A stretch of DNA of 64,000 bases from Lotus japonicus (GCF_012489685.1 NC_080041.1:21267802-21331801); one strand, 5' to 3'. Positions 1 through 11,545 are shown, numbered from the stretch's first letter. Numbers and translations are program-made. The notes: generated by a model from the sequence alone, not told the origin.

Positions 1-462
1 ACAGATCCTCTGACCATTGTATCTTCTGATTCTGAACTCAGAGGGAAGAACATGGCCTTCAGAGTTTCTTGCTTCTGGACTTCAGAGTTTCCACTATTCA
101 GCTTCTGGATCTTCAGAGTCTTCTACACCATCGGAACATCTGAACCTTCAGTGTTTCTTGGTTGTCAGAACTTCTGGATCATCAGAGCTTCTAGCGACTG
201 AGTCCTCATCAGAGTTTGTATAGCTTCAGATCTTCTGAAGCTTTTCCACTGTTCATACTGAACATGGTGAATGCGAAAGCGTTGCTTGGGTTACCCTTTA
301 TACACAGTGCTTCTGATTTGTGTGAAATTGAGTCAGGGTCAGAGCCTGTAAATAGCACACTCAGAAAAACACGTTAGAGTACCACAATTGTTCATATCAA
401 AAGGTTAACTTGTAATCATCAAAACATAGAGTTGTACTACTAGATCAAAACTTGATCTTACA
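1..462 (-). repeat. LTR tail, same family as the Sirevirus at 22211-33003
   Basis: These 462 bases align without a net length change to 22953-23414 and 32542-33003, the end of the 1204-bp LTR of the complete Sirevirus in this window. Several substitutions separate them, so this is an independent, older copy. The repeat stops at the LTR boundary ...CTTACA; the next five bases, GCATG, would be its target duplication. The rest lies left of the window, so solo LTR and full element cannot be told apart. Orientation is the same as that of the complete copy. Confidence 0.93.
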
Positions 463-704
463 GCATGTAATGTGACATGGTTTTCACAAGAGATGTATTG
501 TTTCCTCTTGATATGCGCATAAAGAACAAAGATCAATGCACTTTTACTTTTCTGATAACCCCACGATCGTTCTTTTCTATATCATGAAGAAATTCGCCCA
601 TAATAACTTTCTTTCTCCCGGAATAATGTTTTTGAAGAATAAATCCTCACAGTTAAATATATGTCTATATTTCAATAGTATCACAAATAAAATCTTTATC
701 ATAT

Positions 705-959
705 GAGTAATGCTATATGGTACGAGAGAATATGTACGACTAGTGCACGAGTGTAATTTAGTGGCGGTTTTAAACCGCCACAAAATTACAACTGTTAAAA
801 AAGAAAAGCAAAGCTACGGTTTCTGGCGGTTTAAAACCGCCACAAAATTACAACTGTCAAAATAAAAAGAAAAGCTACGGTTTCTGGCAGTTTAAAACCA
901 TCAGAAATTGCTTCGTGCGTGGTGCACGAGGCCTAAGGTCGTGCCCCACAGCATTTTCC
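705..959. mobile_element. Mutator-type MITE with 9-bp target duplication
   Basis: A 255-bp element flanked by the direct repeat TTATCATAT (696-704 and 960-968). Nine bases is the Mutator/MULE signature. The ends form imperfect inverted repeats (AATGCTATATGGTACGA on the left, its counterpart AATGCTGTGGGGCACGA on the right, read inward). The interior holds a tandem duplication whose core is the palindrome TGGCGGTTTTAAACCGCCA. There is no coding capacity. Confidence 0.75.
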
Positions 960-1176
960 TTATCATATTATTTAAATTACTATTCTTCCAGTTCAAAATT
1001 TTCAGTTAAACTTATTATAAATATAAATATTATATAAATCACAATGTTGCTTTATTTATGGTCATAATAACCATAAACCCAAAATCAACCGGTTGGACCT
1101 AAAATTGATGAGAAAATTTTATAGGGAAACGAAAAAGGTACAGATAGGCGGCATTTTTAAAAGAAATTATTTGTTA

Positions 1177-1328
1177 TGCACTGAAAGTGTAAATAAGTTT
1201 TACACAATCATTCAATTACATCCTCCATTTTGCTAGTTCATGATTAATGTTGAATTTAATAATATTTAAAATAGGAAATGGAAGGTTGTGATTGAATGAC
1301 TGTGTAAAACTTATTTACACTCAGTGCA
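1177..1328. mobile_element. Short fold-back MITE
   Basis: A 152-bp near-perfect hairpin. The left arm begins TGCACTGAAAGTGTAAATAA and the right arm ends with the matching inverse ...TTATTTACACTCAGTGCA; the arms are about 55 bp each around an AT-rich loop. It is flanked by TTA on the left and TAA on the right, which would suit a Harbinger/Stowaway-like TWA or TA target, but the duplication is ambiguous. Non-coding. Confidence 0.65.
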
Positions 1329-1539
1329 TAAAAATTAATCTCTTTTGAGAATTGGTAAAGAAATGTTTGAAACCAAGACAAAATTGCCCTATAGAACAGA
1401 CCGGAATTGATTTTACAAATTTCTTTTATTATCTTTGTTTTAAATTCAATAAAAATAATTTGTTCAAATAAGAGGTTAAATTCCAAGTTAGAAAAGCAGA
1501 CATATTTTTTGTTATTTAGAGTTTTTCATTATACTCCTA

Positions 1540-4500
1540 TCTATCTATCTATCTATACTATCTATAAAGGAGAAGTTTTGCAAGCTTGAAGGATAAAACA
1601 GTCATTCAACAAAGCATGGCTCATTGATATATATTTTACCATGGATTTTTTTGGAATTGGGTATATTATTTCATTTCATGGGAGATCAATCATGGCCATC
1701 CATTGGTTTTGATCTAGACCATTCATTCTTTTGTGCTCATTCCCTTCGATCATTTCTGTCGCAGACTCTTGGTATCTACGGTTTCTGTTGTTGTAGCTTC
1801 CACTATGAGCCGTTTTGTGCTCTGTACTCTCTTAACGTTTCAGATGCTTCACCTTTGTTGCTGAGCGCCTTTTTATTCCCTGTCTCCCCCTGAGCAGTCT
1901 CGCTCACAGACTCCGCCATGCGCCGTTCTTCTGCTCCGCTTCTCAATTATTTCCTTATAAAATATGATTTGTGCCCGAGAGAGATAATCTTGCAGGATCT
2001 GAAATGAAATACTGAGAAAAATCGATGGCCAAATATGATCGAGCTCAAATTGCAGAAATAAGGCGTATAATGAAGGGGCCAATTGCAAACCGCAAAACAG
2101 ATTTTCTCATTCCGTTGTTCATGTTTAGTGAGAAAAAGGGTTCATTTTGGTGTTAGTTGATTAAATACCAGATTTTGGTGTTAGTTTATATACTTGATTC
2201 AAGTATTAAGATTTAAGACTTTAATATCTTTGGGTCATGGAGCTTACTGTGTTCTTCTTAAAATTTGTAACTTAAGGAACAATGAGATGGATTCTTCAGG
2301 TATTTCTAATTCTGCACTTATGTTCTTTTTCTGATATATGTCAGTGATTTATCATATTCTTCTTCATTCTCTTTAGTTTCTATTAAATTTTTAAGGAAAA
2401 GTTTAGAATCAAGTTGATTTGATTGTTGATGTGGTTAGGCAAAAGTTTAGGGGCTATATATATACTGATTTTCTCTCTTTGTAGAAGAGGGGATATGGAA
2501 GCCTATCATCTCAGCAATGGTGGTGAATTTGGAGAAAAAGGTTTATCCTTTGAAAAAGGTTGCTTATGAGTAAGTTGCCTCTTCGATCTTTCAATGTTAT
2601 TTTCTTCTAAATCATTTGTATTGTTTAGATCAATAGTTACATTTAATGTAGGTGTCCATGATTAGAGGAAACACTACACATGACTATGATGATCTTGGTC
2701 ACAGTGACCCTGAAATATAAAGATGATTTTATCAATTACACATGACTATGTGGGCATAACGTTTCTGTCAGGAGATGGATTGGCTAAAATCATTGTTTCA
2801 AGTTATCTGAAAGATTAGCTGGATCTCATAGCGGGTTGTTGATTGGGGGCTTTTCCCTTTTGATGTTGGAATATGGTGTGGTATACTGGTATTATTCCAA
2901 TAAGTTTGAACTTCTCTGGCTGTAACTATTTTGCAGTACTTTGTGGTGGTATGTGTCAACAATTTGTCTTGAAAGTATGGCTGTCTGGATTATTTGAATT
3001 ATTTGGTTTACTCATGGTCATATTTGGTGTAATCATTGTCATGGAGGTATACACACTAGACAAGGATTTGGAGTTTTGATTCACAATGACATCTTCGAAA
3101 TGCATAGGTTTTTGTTATTGTAAGTTGTTTTTTTGGAGGATTTAGAATTGAGAAATATAAGTTCTTATCTTTCATGCCCCTTTTTCTTGAAAGGAACTAT
3201 TGGCATGAGTCTTCTTACTACCCTTCAAAATGCACATGTTTTTGTAATTTTAAGTTGTTTTTTGGGGGATTTAGAATTGAGAAATTTAGGTTCTTATCTT
3301 TCATGCCCCTTTTTCTTCTTAGGAACTATTGGCATGAATTTTCTTACTACCCTTTGAAATGCGTAGAGTTTTGTTATTTTAAGTTGTTTTTTGGGGGATT
3401 TAGAATTGAGAAATTTAAGTTCTTATCTTTCATGCCCCTGTATCTTGAGAGAAACTATTGGCACGAATCTTCTTACTACTGGGGATGTTGAAACAACAAG
3501 TGGAAGCATTAGATGAGAAAGTCTACGACAAGCAACCTGCAACATAATCATGGAGAATATGCAATTTGGGGGACCATTCAATCAGTTATTGGAGGTATGC
3601 TCCAGGATTATATATTTTCTTCTGTAGTGTCTTTTTGACTCAATTTGCATACTCTAGATTAGATATGAATATATTCTATATTGTTTACATGGATTGTGTC
3701 TACCTTTAATCTCTTTGTTAAATTACTAGGGTGGGAGATCAGGCCCTTATTGCTTTCGAGGGTTGTTAACTTCAATATTTGAACGTTTGTGGTTGTCACC
3801 AAAGTAATAGCCATTACATGGAGGTGCCCTCAACTTTGTTATGTAATTGTGTTTTCCTGTCTCTTTTTATACCTGAGGTGATTTAGCTTTTTAGTTATAG
3901 CTCTTTATTATTTGCATCTTACTTCTCTATTAATGTACAATCTTCCACTGGGTTTGAAATTGTTCTTGGTTTTTTTGTAGATTTAGTTTTCTCTTTTAGT
4001 GCTAAAAAGAGAGAGAATGGAGTGGCGGAAGATTAAAAATGGAGTTACTATTAGAAGTAAAATGACTTTTAATTAGAAAATAAAGGTTTCACGGTTAAAA
4101 AATGAATGGTTATTAGTTATTATGCATTAAGGAGAATTAAGTGTGTTTAAGGGCCATCATTTTTTGTGTAACCGCTAAGCATTAGCTTTATGTCTATTTA
4201 GTATTTTTAATTGATCGCGCGTATTAGTTATGAATTACTCTTTAATAAATGGAGCAGCATCTCATGTAGCAAGTGCAGGATGTGTGGCAAAATAATAGGA
4301 TTTCTCATTTACTATCACAGAATAGATGGCTAAGATATATTTAATGGATTGATCTTATGTATTTTTTCTGGGTTGCAGCCCTTACTGAAATTGGTTTAAT
4401 TTGCATGACAGAATATGAGTTGAAATGAAGAGAACTTGCTCCACTTCAAGTTTGAATTGGGTATGGGTGGATTGAAGAGCTTGAAAAAGCAGATCGGATG

Positions 4501-6197
4501 TACTAAGGACATGATGGGAATGTTTGGTGGCGGCTTATGAGATATGGGTTGTTTTCAATCACTAATGTGTCCACATTTGATTTGGATATTTTCCAATTTA
4601 TAGAAAACTCAAGGAATGAAATTGTCTGTTTTAATTTTACATTTTTTACATTGATAGTTTTTTCTATAAAATTAAAATCCTCTTTTTTTCCCTTTTTCTA
4701 TGTATAAACATTTGTTAGTGTTAGTAGTGAATTGCAAATATATGAATCAGCGTGACACGAAAAATTCTAACCAAAAATTCTTTATGACTCAGATGTCTAC
4801 ATTGAAAAAGGAGGAGCTTCATTTGAAATGTGGTAATCACATTATCGTCAACTATAGATATTAACTCTGTTCAGCTGTCAAAAAAAAAAAAAACTCTGTT
4901 CAAAATCCATATCCATGTATCTTCATTTTGTCTAATTATTCTTTCTTTTCTATTCTTATCTATATATAATTTGGAAAATTAAAAATTACATATTAAAAAC
5001 ATGATTTTACTAGGAAAGGTTTATTAACATTTAAACTATTATAATAAAATTACTATTTTATGTAATTTTATATAGTTATTTTAAAAATTTATCAGTATTA
5101 ATTTACAAAATAATAATAACCTAGGAGTGGAAATATGTTGCACAAAAATAAACATTTTGCACTTGAGTATAGTAAGATTTTAATTATTTTTGGAAAAATA
5201 TATCAATATACTTTTAGAGATTGCGAAATATTAAATTATATAAGTTATTTTTAGAATTCATAAATAAGTTTTTATGTTTCGATTCATTTTTTTTATGTAT
5301 TGGAAAACAAAACACAGGCAAAGAAAATTAAGAAACAAAAAAGAATCCCTCAACAAAAGGGTCTCTAACTCAACATTAGAAACACCCAACACTCAAACCC
5401 GAGGGGGAGGAGAATGGGCACCGAGTCGCGCAAGCCAATTCAAAATTCTACTCATATATAAGTATTTTTTATTTTAAGGAAATGTGAAACAATAATACCA
5501 ACCAGATGTTTCGTCATACATGAAATTATTGTATTAAAATTTCACTTAAAATAATGAATTTTTAAAACAATGAACCCCATTAAACTAGCTATTATTAATC
5601 CTTATTTATTTCGTTTTATTTCAAGAAATTCATCAAGCTAATCATTATTCTCCTTTTCAAAAAAAATCATTATTCTCAGTTTTATTTTCTATGTAATTAT
5701 TCCATTTTCAAATTAAATGAAGATTTTCTAAGTTTCTTTTATTAACTCATAAATGTTACTTCATCTCTCTGCAATAAAATATTAAATTGATATATAAAAA
5801 AAATTAAATAATGCAACATTAAGATAACAAATGAAAAAAATCAAAACTAAATAAAACAAATTTGACAAAACAAAACAAAACAAAATTATTTACAAATTTA
5901 TGTTTCCTTATATCTAAAATTAATTTTGTTTACATATAGAATTAATTTTTTCTTTAAATTCTTAAATTATCTTTCAATAAATATAATAAAATTTGTTCTG
6001 GAATGATAGTTCAAGATGTAAGAGCTAGGGGACATATGAGTTGAGTGGGTGAGGTCCAGAGACCGATCTCATGGGGGTGCAATTAATATTTCCTATGTAC
6101 CAAAAAATACATAATAAAAACAACACATATTTTAAAAAAATTCACACGATAAACTAAATTGAAAATCCCCCGTGCATCGCACGGGTAAAAGTACTAG
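1540..6197 (+). mobile_element. Probable non-autonomous Helitron
   Basis: The right end has the classic Helitron layout: a 7-bp hairpin CCCGTGC-ATC-GCACGGG (6169-6185), eight bases, then CTAG (6194-6197) followed by host T. A plausible 5' end is the A/TC junction in the TCTATC run near 1540, leading into ACTATCTATAAAGGAGAAG, a TC-plus-AT-rich start typical of plant Helitrons. No Rep/helicase is visible. The interior has only short ORFs that I do not recognise, a three-copy tandem repeat (3101-3484) and AT-rich sequence (4600-6000). The 3' end is well supported; the 5' end is inference, and other elements may lie between. Confidence 0.55.
3101..3484. repeat. Three tandem copies of a ~130-bp unit
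   Basis: Copies start near 3101, 3231 and 3360. Each contains GGATTTAGAATTGAGAAAT, TTCTTATCTTTCATGCCCC and a block centred on AACTATTGGCA. Copies 2 and 3 share more changes with each other than with copy 1. Short ORFs run through the array in two frames but differ between copies, so I do not call them genes. Confidence 0.85.
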
Positions 6198-6339
6198 TAA
6201 GACATACATAATGATCATTTTATGTAAATTTAAAATCTAATTTGATTTATTTTGTTAATACTATATATTAATATATCATTTAATATATTTTAAAATACTA
6301 GAAATATGTACTTAATTGAGCTTTCAAAAAACTATACTT

Positions 6340-6560
6340 AATTGTAAGGCTTAAATAAGCTTTTGATCCCTGAAATTGTAAAGAGAATTAAATTGGGTCC
6401 CTGGAATTTTTTGCATCAAATGTTATCCCTGAAATATTTTTTTAATCAAATTAAGTCATTTCGCTCAATTTTGACTAGTCAATGGTCTAGTGGCGAACCT
6501 AGTCAGTTGAGGATGTCCACGTTGATTTTTTCACATCATATTTAGTCCTTGTAATTTACT
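6340..6560. other. Possible remnant of a transposon terminal repeat
   Basis: The stretch beginning GGCTTAAATAAGCTTTTGATCC, with 'tccctgaaattgtaaag'-style text, resembles in composition and opening (GGCTTAAA...) the terminal repeat of the Mutator-type element at 7898. I find no second arm, so this is at most a one-ended remnant. Confidence 0.25.
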
Positions 6561-6731
6561 TTTAATCACTATTAATGATTAATCTAAAATATAAAATGTT
6601 TGTGTCTTGATGTTTTATTAACTTTCTTTAATCGTGTGATTTACTCGCTTAGTTACATGTAGTGCTGAAATGTAATTTTTTAAAGGTTTGGTGATTAAAC
6701 TAAAATAAAACATGTGTCTTGTTTATAGACG

Positions 6732-7176
6732 ATGAAAGGGCCTGCATATAGAGAATGGATGTATAATAGGGTTCTACCTAATCGAGCAGGGCTTTCAGAT
6801 GCTTTTTATGTGGGTGTTAAAACTTTTATTTCACATGCTTGTGGATTAGATCAATTTATGAGTGAAGGAACAATTAGATGCCCGTTGTCGAAAAATGCAA
6901 ACGGCAGAAGAAGTGAGGGTTCATTTATATAGGAAAGGGTTTAGGCCAAAGTATTTCTATTGGACGTCACATGGTGAAGAATTTCCTGAACAAACTCCTA
7001 TGGCACCTCCACAAGAACCGGTTCCAATTTTGGATCAAGAACAAACTGCTCATAGGGAGAATTTGAATTCTTACGAGACAATGGTGATGGATGCTGCTAG
7101 TCAAAGTTTTGCTCAGCGCTACCAGGAAATTAGAGATGAGACACTCAATAAAGAAACCCAAGATTTTGATGTGTGA
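6732..7176 (+). pseudogene. CACTA (En/Spm) transposase-associated domain, frameshifted fragment
   Basis: Two overlapping frames give one domain. The first (from ATG 6732) carries EWMYNR and an IRCP segment. The second (from 6862) continues with EEVRVHLYRKGF and YFYWTSHGE. This order matches the N-terminal transposase-associated domain of plant CACTA transposases (Pfam Transpos_assoc as I recall it): a tryptophan start, a Cys-rich IRCPC segment, HL-x-x-GF and W-x-x-HGE. The frame changes near 6890, inside the Cys-rich segment, so the copy is broken. It ends at a stop at 7174-7176 with none of the transposase core. The ATG follows ...TTTATAGACG, possibly a former intron acceptor. No CACTA termini are visible nearby. 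Confidence 0.75.
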
Positions 7177-7458
7177 TAGAAAGTGTATGTCAATAATCTA
7201 TCTTTTCAACTTATGTGCATGCATGAGGTCGATTTATATTCAATACTACCTCAGTTTCTTATTAACTGTTAACTTTCAAGAAAAAAAGAAAAATATTGTT
7301 TCTATATATCTGTACACTTAGCACTTTAAGAGAGTATTAAATGATGTTTTTTTCTTCTAACAAGAGAACATATATGTTTTGATGTCCCTTCACATAAAGA
7401 TTTTTTTAAGAATTATGTTCTTAAAAACCTTGTTAATATTTACCTTGTTAACGAGCAA

Positions 7459-7830
7459 TTATTTAAGATTGTAGGTATGCGCGTAGTAGGGTATTAAACC
7501 TTGGATAGTCGAAAATGACTGGCCTGCCCATGTTGAAAATTTGCAAAGCATAAGACATTGAAAGAAGGAGACTTCAAGACTAAGATCTCTTTTTCCTTCT
7601 CCAGGTTTTTTCCAAGGGGGTTTTCCTGGTAAGGTTTTAATGAGGCATATTTTATTAAGCTGTGCCTCCATTGGGCAGGGGGTCTTTAGGTTCTGAGATA
7701 TTTCTTCCTTGTATATTAGTTCCTTTCTTAGGTTTTCCATTGCTTCTTCTTTTTCACACTTCATCTTTGTATTGGGTTGAAGTACCCCTTGTACTTCATT
7801 CAATATATTTTCTTTGCTTATAAAAAAAAA
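7459..7830 (+). mobile_element. Non-LTR retroposon 3' end (LINE/SINE-like)
   Basis: The segment ends ...CTTCATTCAATATATTTTCTTTGC followed by a run of A at 7822-7830. The part from GGTTTTAATGAGGCA to the A run, including GGGTTGAAGTACCCC, matches in reverse orientation the element at 41803-41995, which has a clear 12-bp target duplication. The left boundary is not defined; I see no duplication here. A 126-codon ORF on the opposite strand is probably incidental. Confidence 0.55.
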
Positions 7831-7897
7831 CACATACAATGGTCTGTATTATACCAACTTTGGCCATGCAACGAGAGTTGTAAGCAAGTTTATGGAA

Positions 7898-8097
7898 GGC
7901 TTAAAAGCACATTTGGTCCCTCACGTTTCACCTTCGTGCAAAAGTAGTCCCTAAACTATTTTTATAGCATTTCTCACCCCCACGTTTTCTCCCGTTACTA
8001 CAGTTGGTCCTTCTGTTAGATTTTAAACGGTTTTTGCTTAGGTGGACTATTTTAAATGACGTGGAGGAGAGAGAAGAAGGTTAGTAAGAGAGAAGAA
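7898..8097 (+). repeat. MULE left terminal inverted repeat
   Basis: Pairs with 9262-9458 in inverted orientation. It is marked by CACGTTTCACCTTCGTGCAA, then CACGTTTTCTCCCGTTACTA and TTTTTGCTTAGGTGGA. Confidence 0.85.
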
Positions 8098-9261
8098 GTT
8101 TAAAATTTACAAATATATCAGAATTCTTTTTTTTTTTTTTACTTTATTTGATAAATCTAATATTTAATTAAAAATAAAAAACCTAACCTCTCCCAAGTCC
8201 CAACTTTCCAGAACCTTCATCGTCTGCAATTCCTGACCCACCACCATCCAAACCTTCAGCCTTCAACTTTAAACCCTAACTTCTCCGCCCACCACCATCA
8301 ACTTCGTGTTCACCATCATCTTCACACTGTCTTTCCAACCCAACACCCACCTTACTCCCTTTCTCCTCTCCCCTTTTCAATCACCCACACACACACGCGT
8401 TCAAAGAGAAAGAGGAGAAGCTGTTTCACATAGCAAAAGGCGAGGAACAATTTCAAGAAGTAGAGAGATTGAGACATGGAAATAGCTTCACGGTGCTAAC
8501 GGTGGAGGTTCGACCTGGAGCGGTGGCTGTGGTGGTTTGGTGCGGTGGAGACTGACTCGAGATGGAAAAATGGAAGGAGGTGAAGAAGAAATCGTGAGAA
8601 ATCACATATGGGTTTGGGCATGTTGGCTATGGTGGTCTGAGAACTTGCTTTCAGATCTGAAATTTTTGAAGATGATGAGAGATCTGCTTTGATGGATCTA
8701 GGTGTGCCTGGATCTTAGTTTACAATCTGGGTTTACCCTCATGTGGGTTTGTTTGGAGAAGGGAAATATGAGTTGTTTTCCTTCTTGTTCGGAGAAGAAT
8801 CAGATGTGGTGGAGAGAAATTTTTGAACTGCTATTGAACTGATATTGTGCGTTGGTGATATGTGCACTGTGGGTAAAAGGATAATAGGATTGGGTGTTGG
8901 TGACTGTTGTCTTGGATTTGAGATCGGGGCATGTTTCCTTGCGGGTTTGATGTCGCAACAAGTTTTCTTGCTAGTGCAGATCTGGGTGAAGAAGTTGGGA
9001 TGTGTGAGTATAGGCCTTGTAGCTTTGGTGGTAGCAGCACACAGATTTCCTTGCATTTGCAGGGGAAGCACTGTTGCTACAATTTGTTCTCATGTTTTGC
9101 AATCCAATGGAGTTTCATCTTTTCCTTAAAAAAAACAGTTGAGAATAAATCTGATAATAAATTATATTTTCTGATCATAATTTTTTTTTGTGGGTTTTCT
9201 GGAGACAATTATGAAGATGATGGAAAAACATTTGAAGATGATGAATATTTTTACATGCATG

Positions 9262-9458
9262 CCCTCTCTCATACTAACCTTCTCTCTCTTCCAAATCAGT
9301 TAAAATAATCCACCTAAGCAAAAACTGTTAAAAATCTAACAGAAGGACCCACTGTAGTAACGGGAGAAAACGTGGGGGACGAGGAATGCTATAAAAATAG
9401 TTTAAGGATCACTTTTGCACGAAGGTGAAACGTGGGGGACCAAATGTGCTTTTAAGCC
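9262..9458 (-). repeat. MULE right terminal inverted repeat
   Basis: Inverse of 7898-8097, with scattered substitutions and one short indel near the CACCCCCACG block. It ends ...GCTTTTAAGCC immediately before the second TTTATGGAA. Confidence 0.85.
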
Positions 9459-9669
9459 TTTATGGAAAATTCAGGAAAAGCTTAGTAGGAAACAATCAAG
9501 TGAATTTTGAGGTATCTATGAGGCATCAGAAGTTAGGCCTCCCAAATTCTAATATACTAGTGTTTTTTACCCGCGCGTTGCACGGAGAATTTGTTTATTG
9601 TATTTGATACATCGATTAATATTTTAAATTATAAAATATTTAAGATGCTAAGAATGTAAGAACATTCAT

Positions 9670-10539
9670 TGAAATTCTAGATCCCTTATAACAGATGTCC
9701 TGCACGATGCTGGGACAATCAATTAGAACAATATGATTGAAAACGCACAAACACAGGTACAAATAAAAAGAACAAGACACAGCAAGTTGTTAACCCAGTT
9801 CGGTGAAACTTTGCCTACGCATGGTTAGCTTTCGCCCAAAGAAAAGGAATTTCACTATCTCACGATCTAGGTGTTACAGACACACATAACACATCAAGTT
9901 CATTGTTCTTAACCTAATCTACCCAGTGGTCTTCTACTTAGAACCACAGCCTAAGTATGAGAGCCCCTCTCACTTTTCCTCAATCACTGCCTCAGTGATT
10001 GGTAACAACAATTACTCAAAGTTTGTTTGACACTCAAACGCAACACAGAACAAGGTCTTACTTTATAGAATCAATGAGTAAGACTTGTTCACAATCAACA
10101 ACGACAAAGAACAACTTACACTCTCAAAAACACTCAATCTTCAATATAATTCTCCGCGTCTTCAAGCTTCAGTTCTTTGTCCTTTTATACTTCAGCAGAG
10201 GCGGCACTAGGGTTTCTTGGGCTGAAGAACAAATCTAATCCCACTCATATCAGCACAGAATCTTCCAAGATATGGTATGAGTGATTAACGACTTAAGAAT
10301 AGAAACAAATCTCCAATCACTGATTTGTTCCAACAATAAACAACCCGCGTATATCTCCCTTTAATAAGTTACTTAAATCTCAAGTAATAACAAATCACAT
10401 CCTCTAAACTAATAACAAAGGGACCCACATTGCACGCCAGTAAGGACAAATGTCCTGGCCTTCACAAAAGCAGATGTTACAACATCGGCTAGGACATCAG
10501 GTTATTTTTAACAAAATGTATGACAACAAAGGAACAACA
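9670..10539 (-). repeat. 3' LTR of the copia element
   Basis: 870 bp, TGAAATTCTAG...GGAACAACA. On the minus strand a TATA-like TATAAAAG lies at 10182-10189. It abuts the polypurine tract at 10541. Confidence 0.95.
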
Positions 10540-10540
10540 A

Positions 10541-10690
10541 TCTCCCCCTTTGTCAAATTTTGTCTAAAAACAACTTCACAACCAGAGAGGGTAAACCACA
10601 TAGAGTCAGCAGCGGAAAAAAAAAACTCCCCCTCAAAACAATGCATCTTTGTAGCCAACCAGAGAGGAACTCCCCCTCAAATGATGCATC
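10541..10690 (-). promoter_or_regulatory. Polypurine tract plus two extra PPT-like copies
   Basis: The tract beside the LTR reads CAAAGGGGGAGA on the minus strand (10541-10552). Two further copies of GAGGGGGAGT lie at 10625-10637 and 10669-10682, each followed on the plus strand by an ATGCATC block. The tract primes plus-strand DNA synthesis; several copies upstream of the 3' LTR are, as I recall, a hallmark described for Sireviruses. Confidence 0.75.
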
Positions 10691-11019
10691 CATGTAGACT
10701 GCTTGAAGTATAAATACCATATGCATAGCAACACACACACAAACTGACACACCAAATAATGCTTGAACAGAACCAGTAGAATACTTGAACAAACAGCTTG
10801 AAGAACTAGTACATAACCGGTCTTGAATAAGTCTTCATGGTTATTACAGAACAGAACCAGAATACCAAGTCTTCAAAGCAAAATGAAATAACGACAAACC
10901 AACCAACAAAAACGACAACAACAACACTACACCCCCTTTTTAGCACAAATTTGGCAAAGATCGAAGGAATTAAAGCACAGCCAAATAAGAGTCAACTATT
11001 ACAACTACTAGGACAAGTA

Positions 11020-11253
11020 CTAAACATCAGAAGAAGAAGAATGCTCCTCTTCATTGTCTGCAGATCCTTCCTTCTCAGCAGTAGCTGCAGGCTCACCCTC
11101 TTGACCAACTTCCTCCTTGAGACTTTGAATCAACGCATCCACCTTAAGCTTCCTTGCAACAGCAACCCTGATGGTTTCTTGCAACTCCTTAGAAATATCT
11201 TCCAATTCAGAAAGAACACTCTTAGTTCCAGAAGCTGACAATTTTGTCCTCAA
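11020..11253 (-). pseudogene. Remnant of a third (post-pol) ORF
   Basis: The minus-strand frame from 11253 to the stop at 11020 encodes a 77-residue tail rich in Glu and Ser. It has a helical segment with LSELEDISKELQETI and ends EEEHSSSSDV. It overlaps the truncated end of the RNase H ORF, and both are cut at the same place near 11235. I infer that a deletion removed the RNase H C-terminus and most of a separate downstream ORF, joining the two. The tail is not recognisable as any enzyme. It may be the end of the extra ORF that Sirevirus-type elements carry between pol and the 3' LTR. Confidence 0.5.
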
Positions 11254-11545
11254 CCAACTTCCTGATGAAATGATGTCTGATATCTATGTGCTTGGTTCTG
11301 CTATGTTGAATGAGATTCTTTGCAATGTTAATGGCACTTAAATTGTCACAATACAATGTCATGACATCTTGCTTGACTTCATACTCCTTCAACATTTGCT
11401 TCATCCAAACAAGTTGAGTGCAACTACTCCCCGCTGCAATGTATTCTGCTTCAGCTGTGGATAGAGAGACACAATTTTGCTTCTTACTGAACCATGAAAT
11501 CAGATTGTTCCCAAGGAAGAAGCAACCTCCAGATGTACTCTTCAT
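11222..11545 (-). pseudogene. Copia RNase H C-terminal part
   Basis: 107 codons with the copia RNase H signatures [19 protein letters not shown] and HSRTKHIDIRHHFIR. RNase H degrades the RNA strand after reverse transcription. The segment is separated from the reverse transcriptase frame by a frameshift/short deletion at 11590-11635 (CDAD motif region), and it stops early at 11222 through fusion to unrelated sequence. The usual final tail of copia pol (ADIFTKPL region) is absent. Confidence 0.9.

Larger units (their letters stand above)
7898..9458. mobile_element. Mutator-type (MULE) non-autonomous element, long TIRs
   Basis: A 1561-bp element bounded by the 9-bp direct repeat TTTATGGAA (7889-7897 and 9459-9467). 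Inverted repeats of about 200 bp begin GGCTTAAAAGCACATTTGG on both sides, are roughly 90% identical by eye, and run to about 8097 on the left and from about 9262 on the right. Nine-bp duplication plus long TIRs define a MULE. The interior (8170-9130) is less AT-rich, with CCACCACCATC-type text and several overlapping short ORFs on both strands, none recognised. It may contain captured host sequence, as Pack-MULEs do, but I cannot identify any. No MURA-type transposase is seen. Confidence 0.85.

Noticed and set aside
6010..6115. Second SINE (TTCAAGATGTAAGAGCTAGGG ...)
   Set aside because: Looks SINE-like at its tail (CCTATGTACCAAAAAATAC), but there is no clear B box or target duplication and it lies just inside the Helitron end.
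8739..9308. Overlapping ORFs on both strands as candidate genes
   Set aside because: They lie inside the Mutator-type element, overlap in opposite frames, show no recognisable domain and run partly into the TIR.
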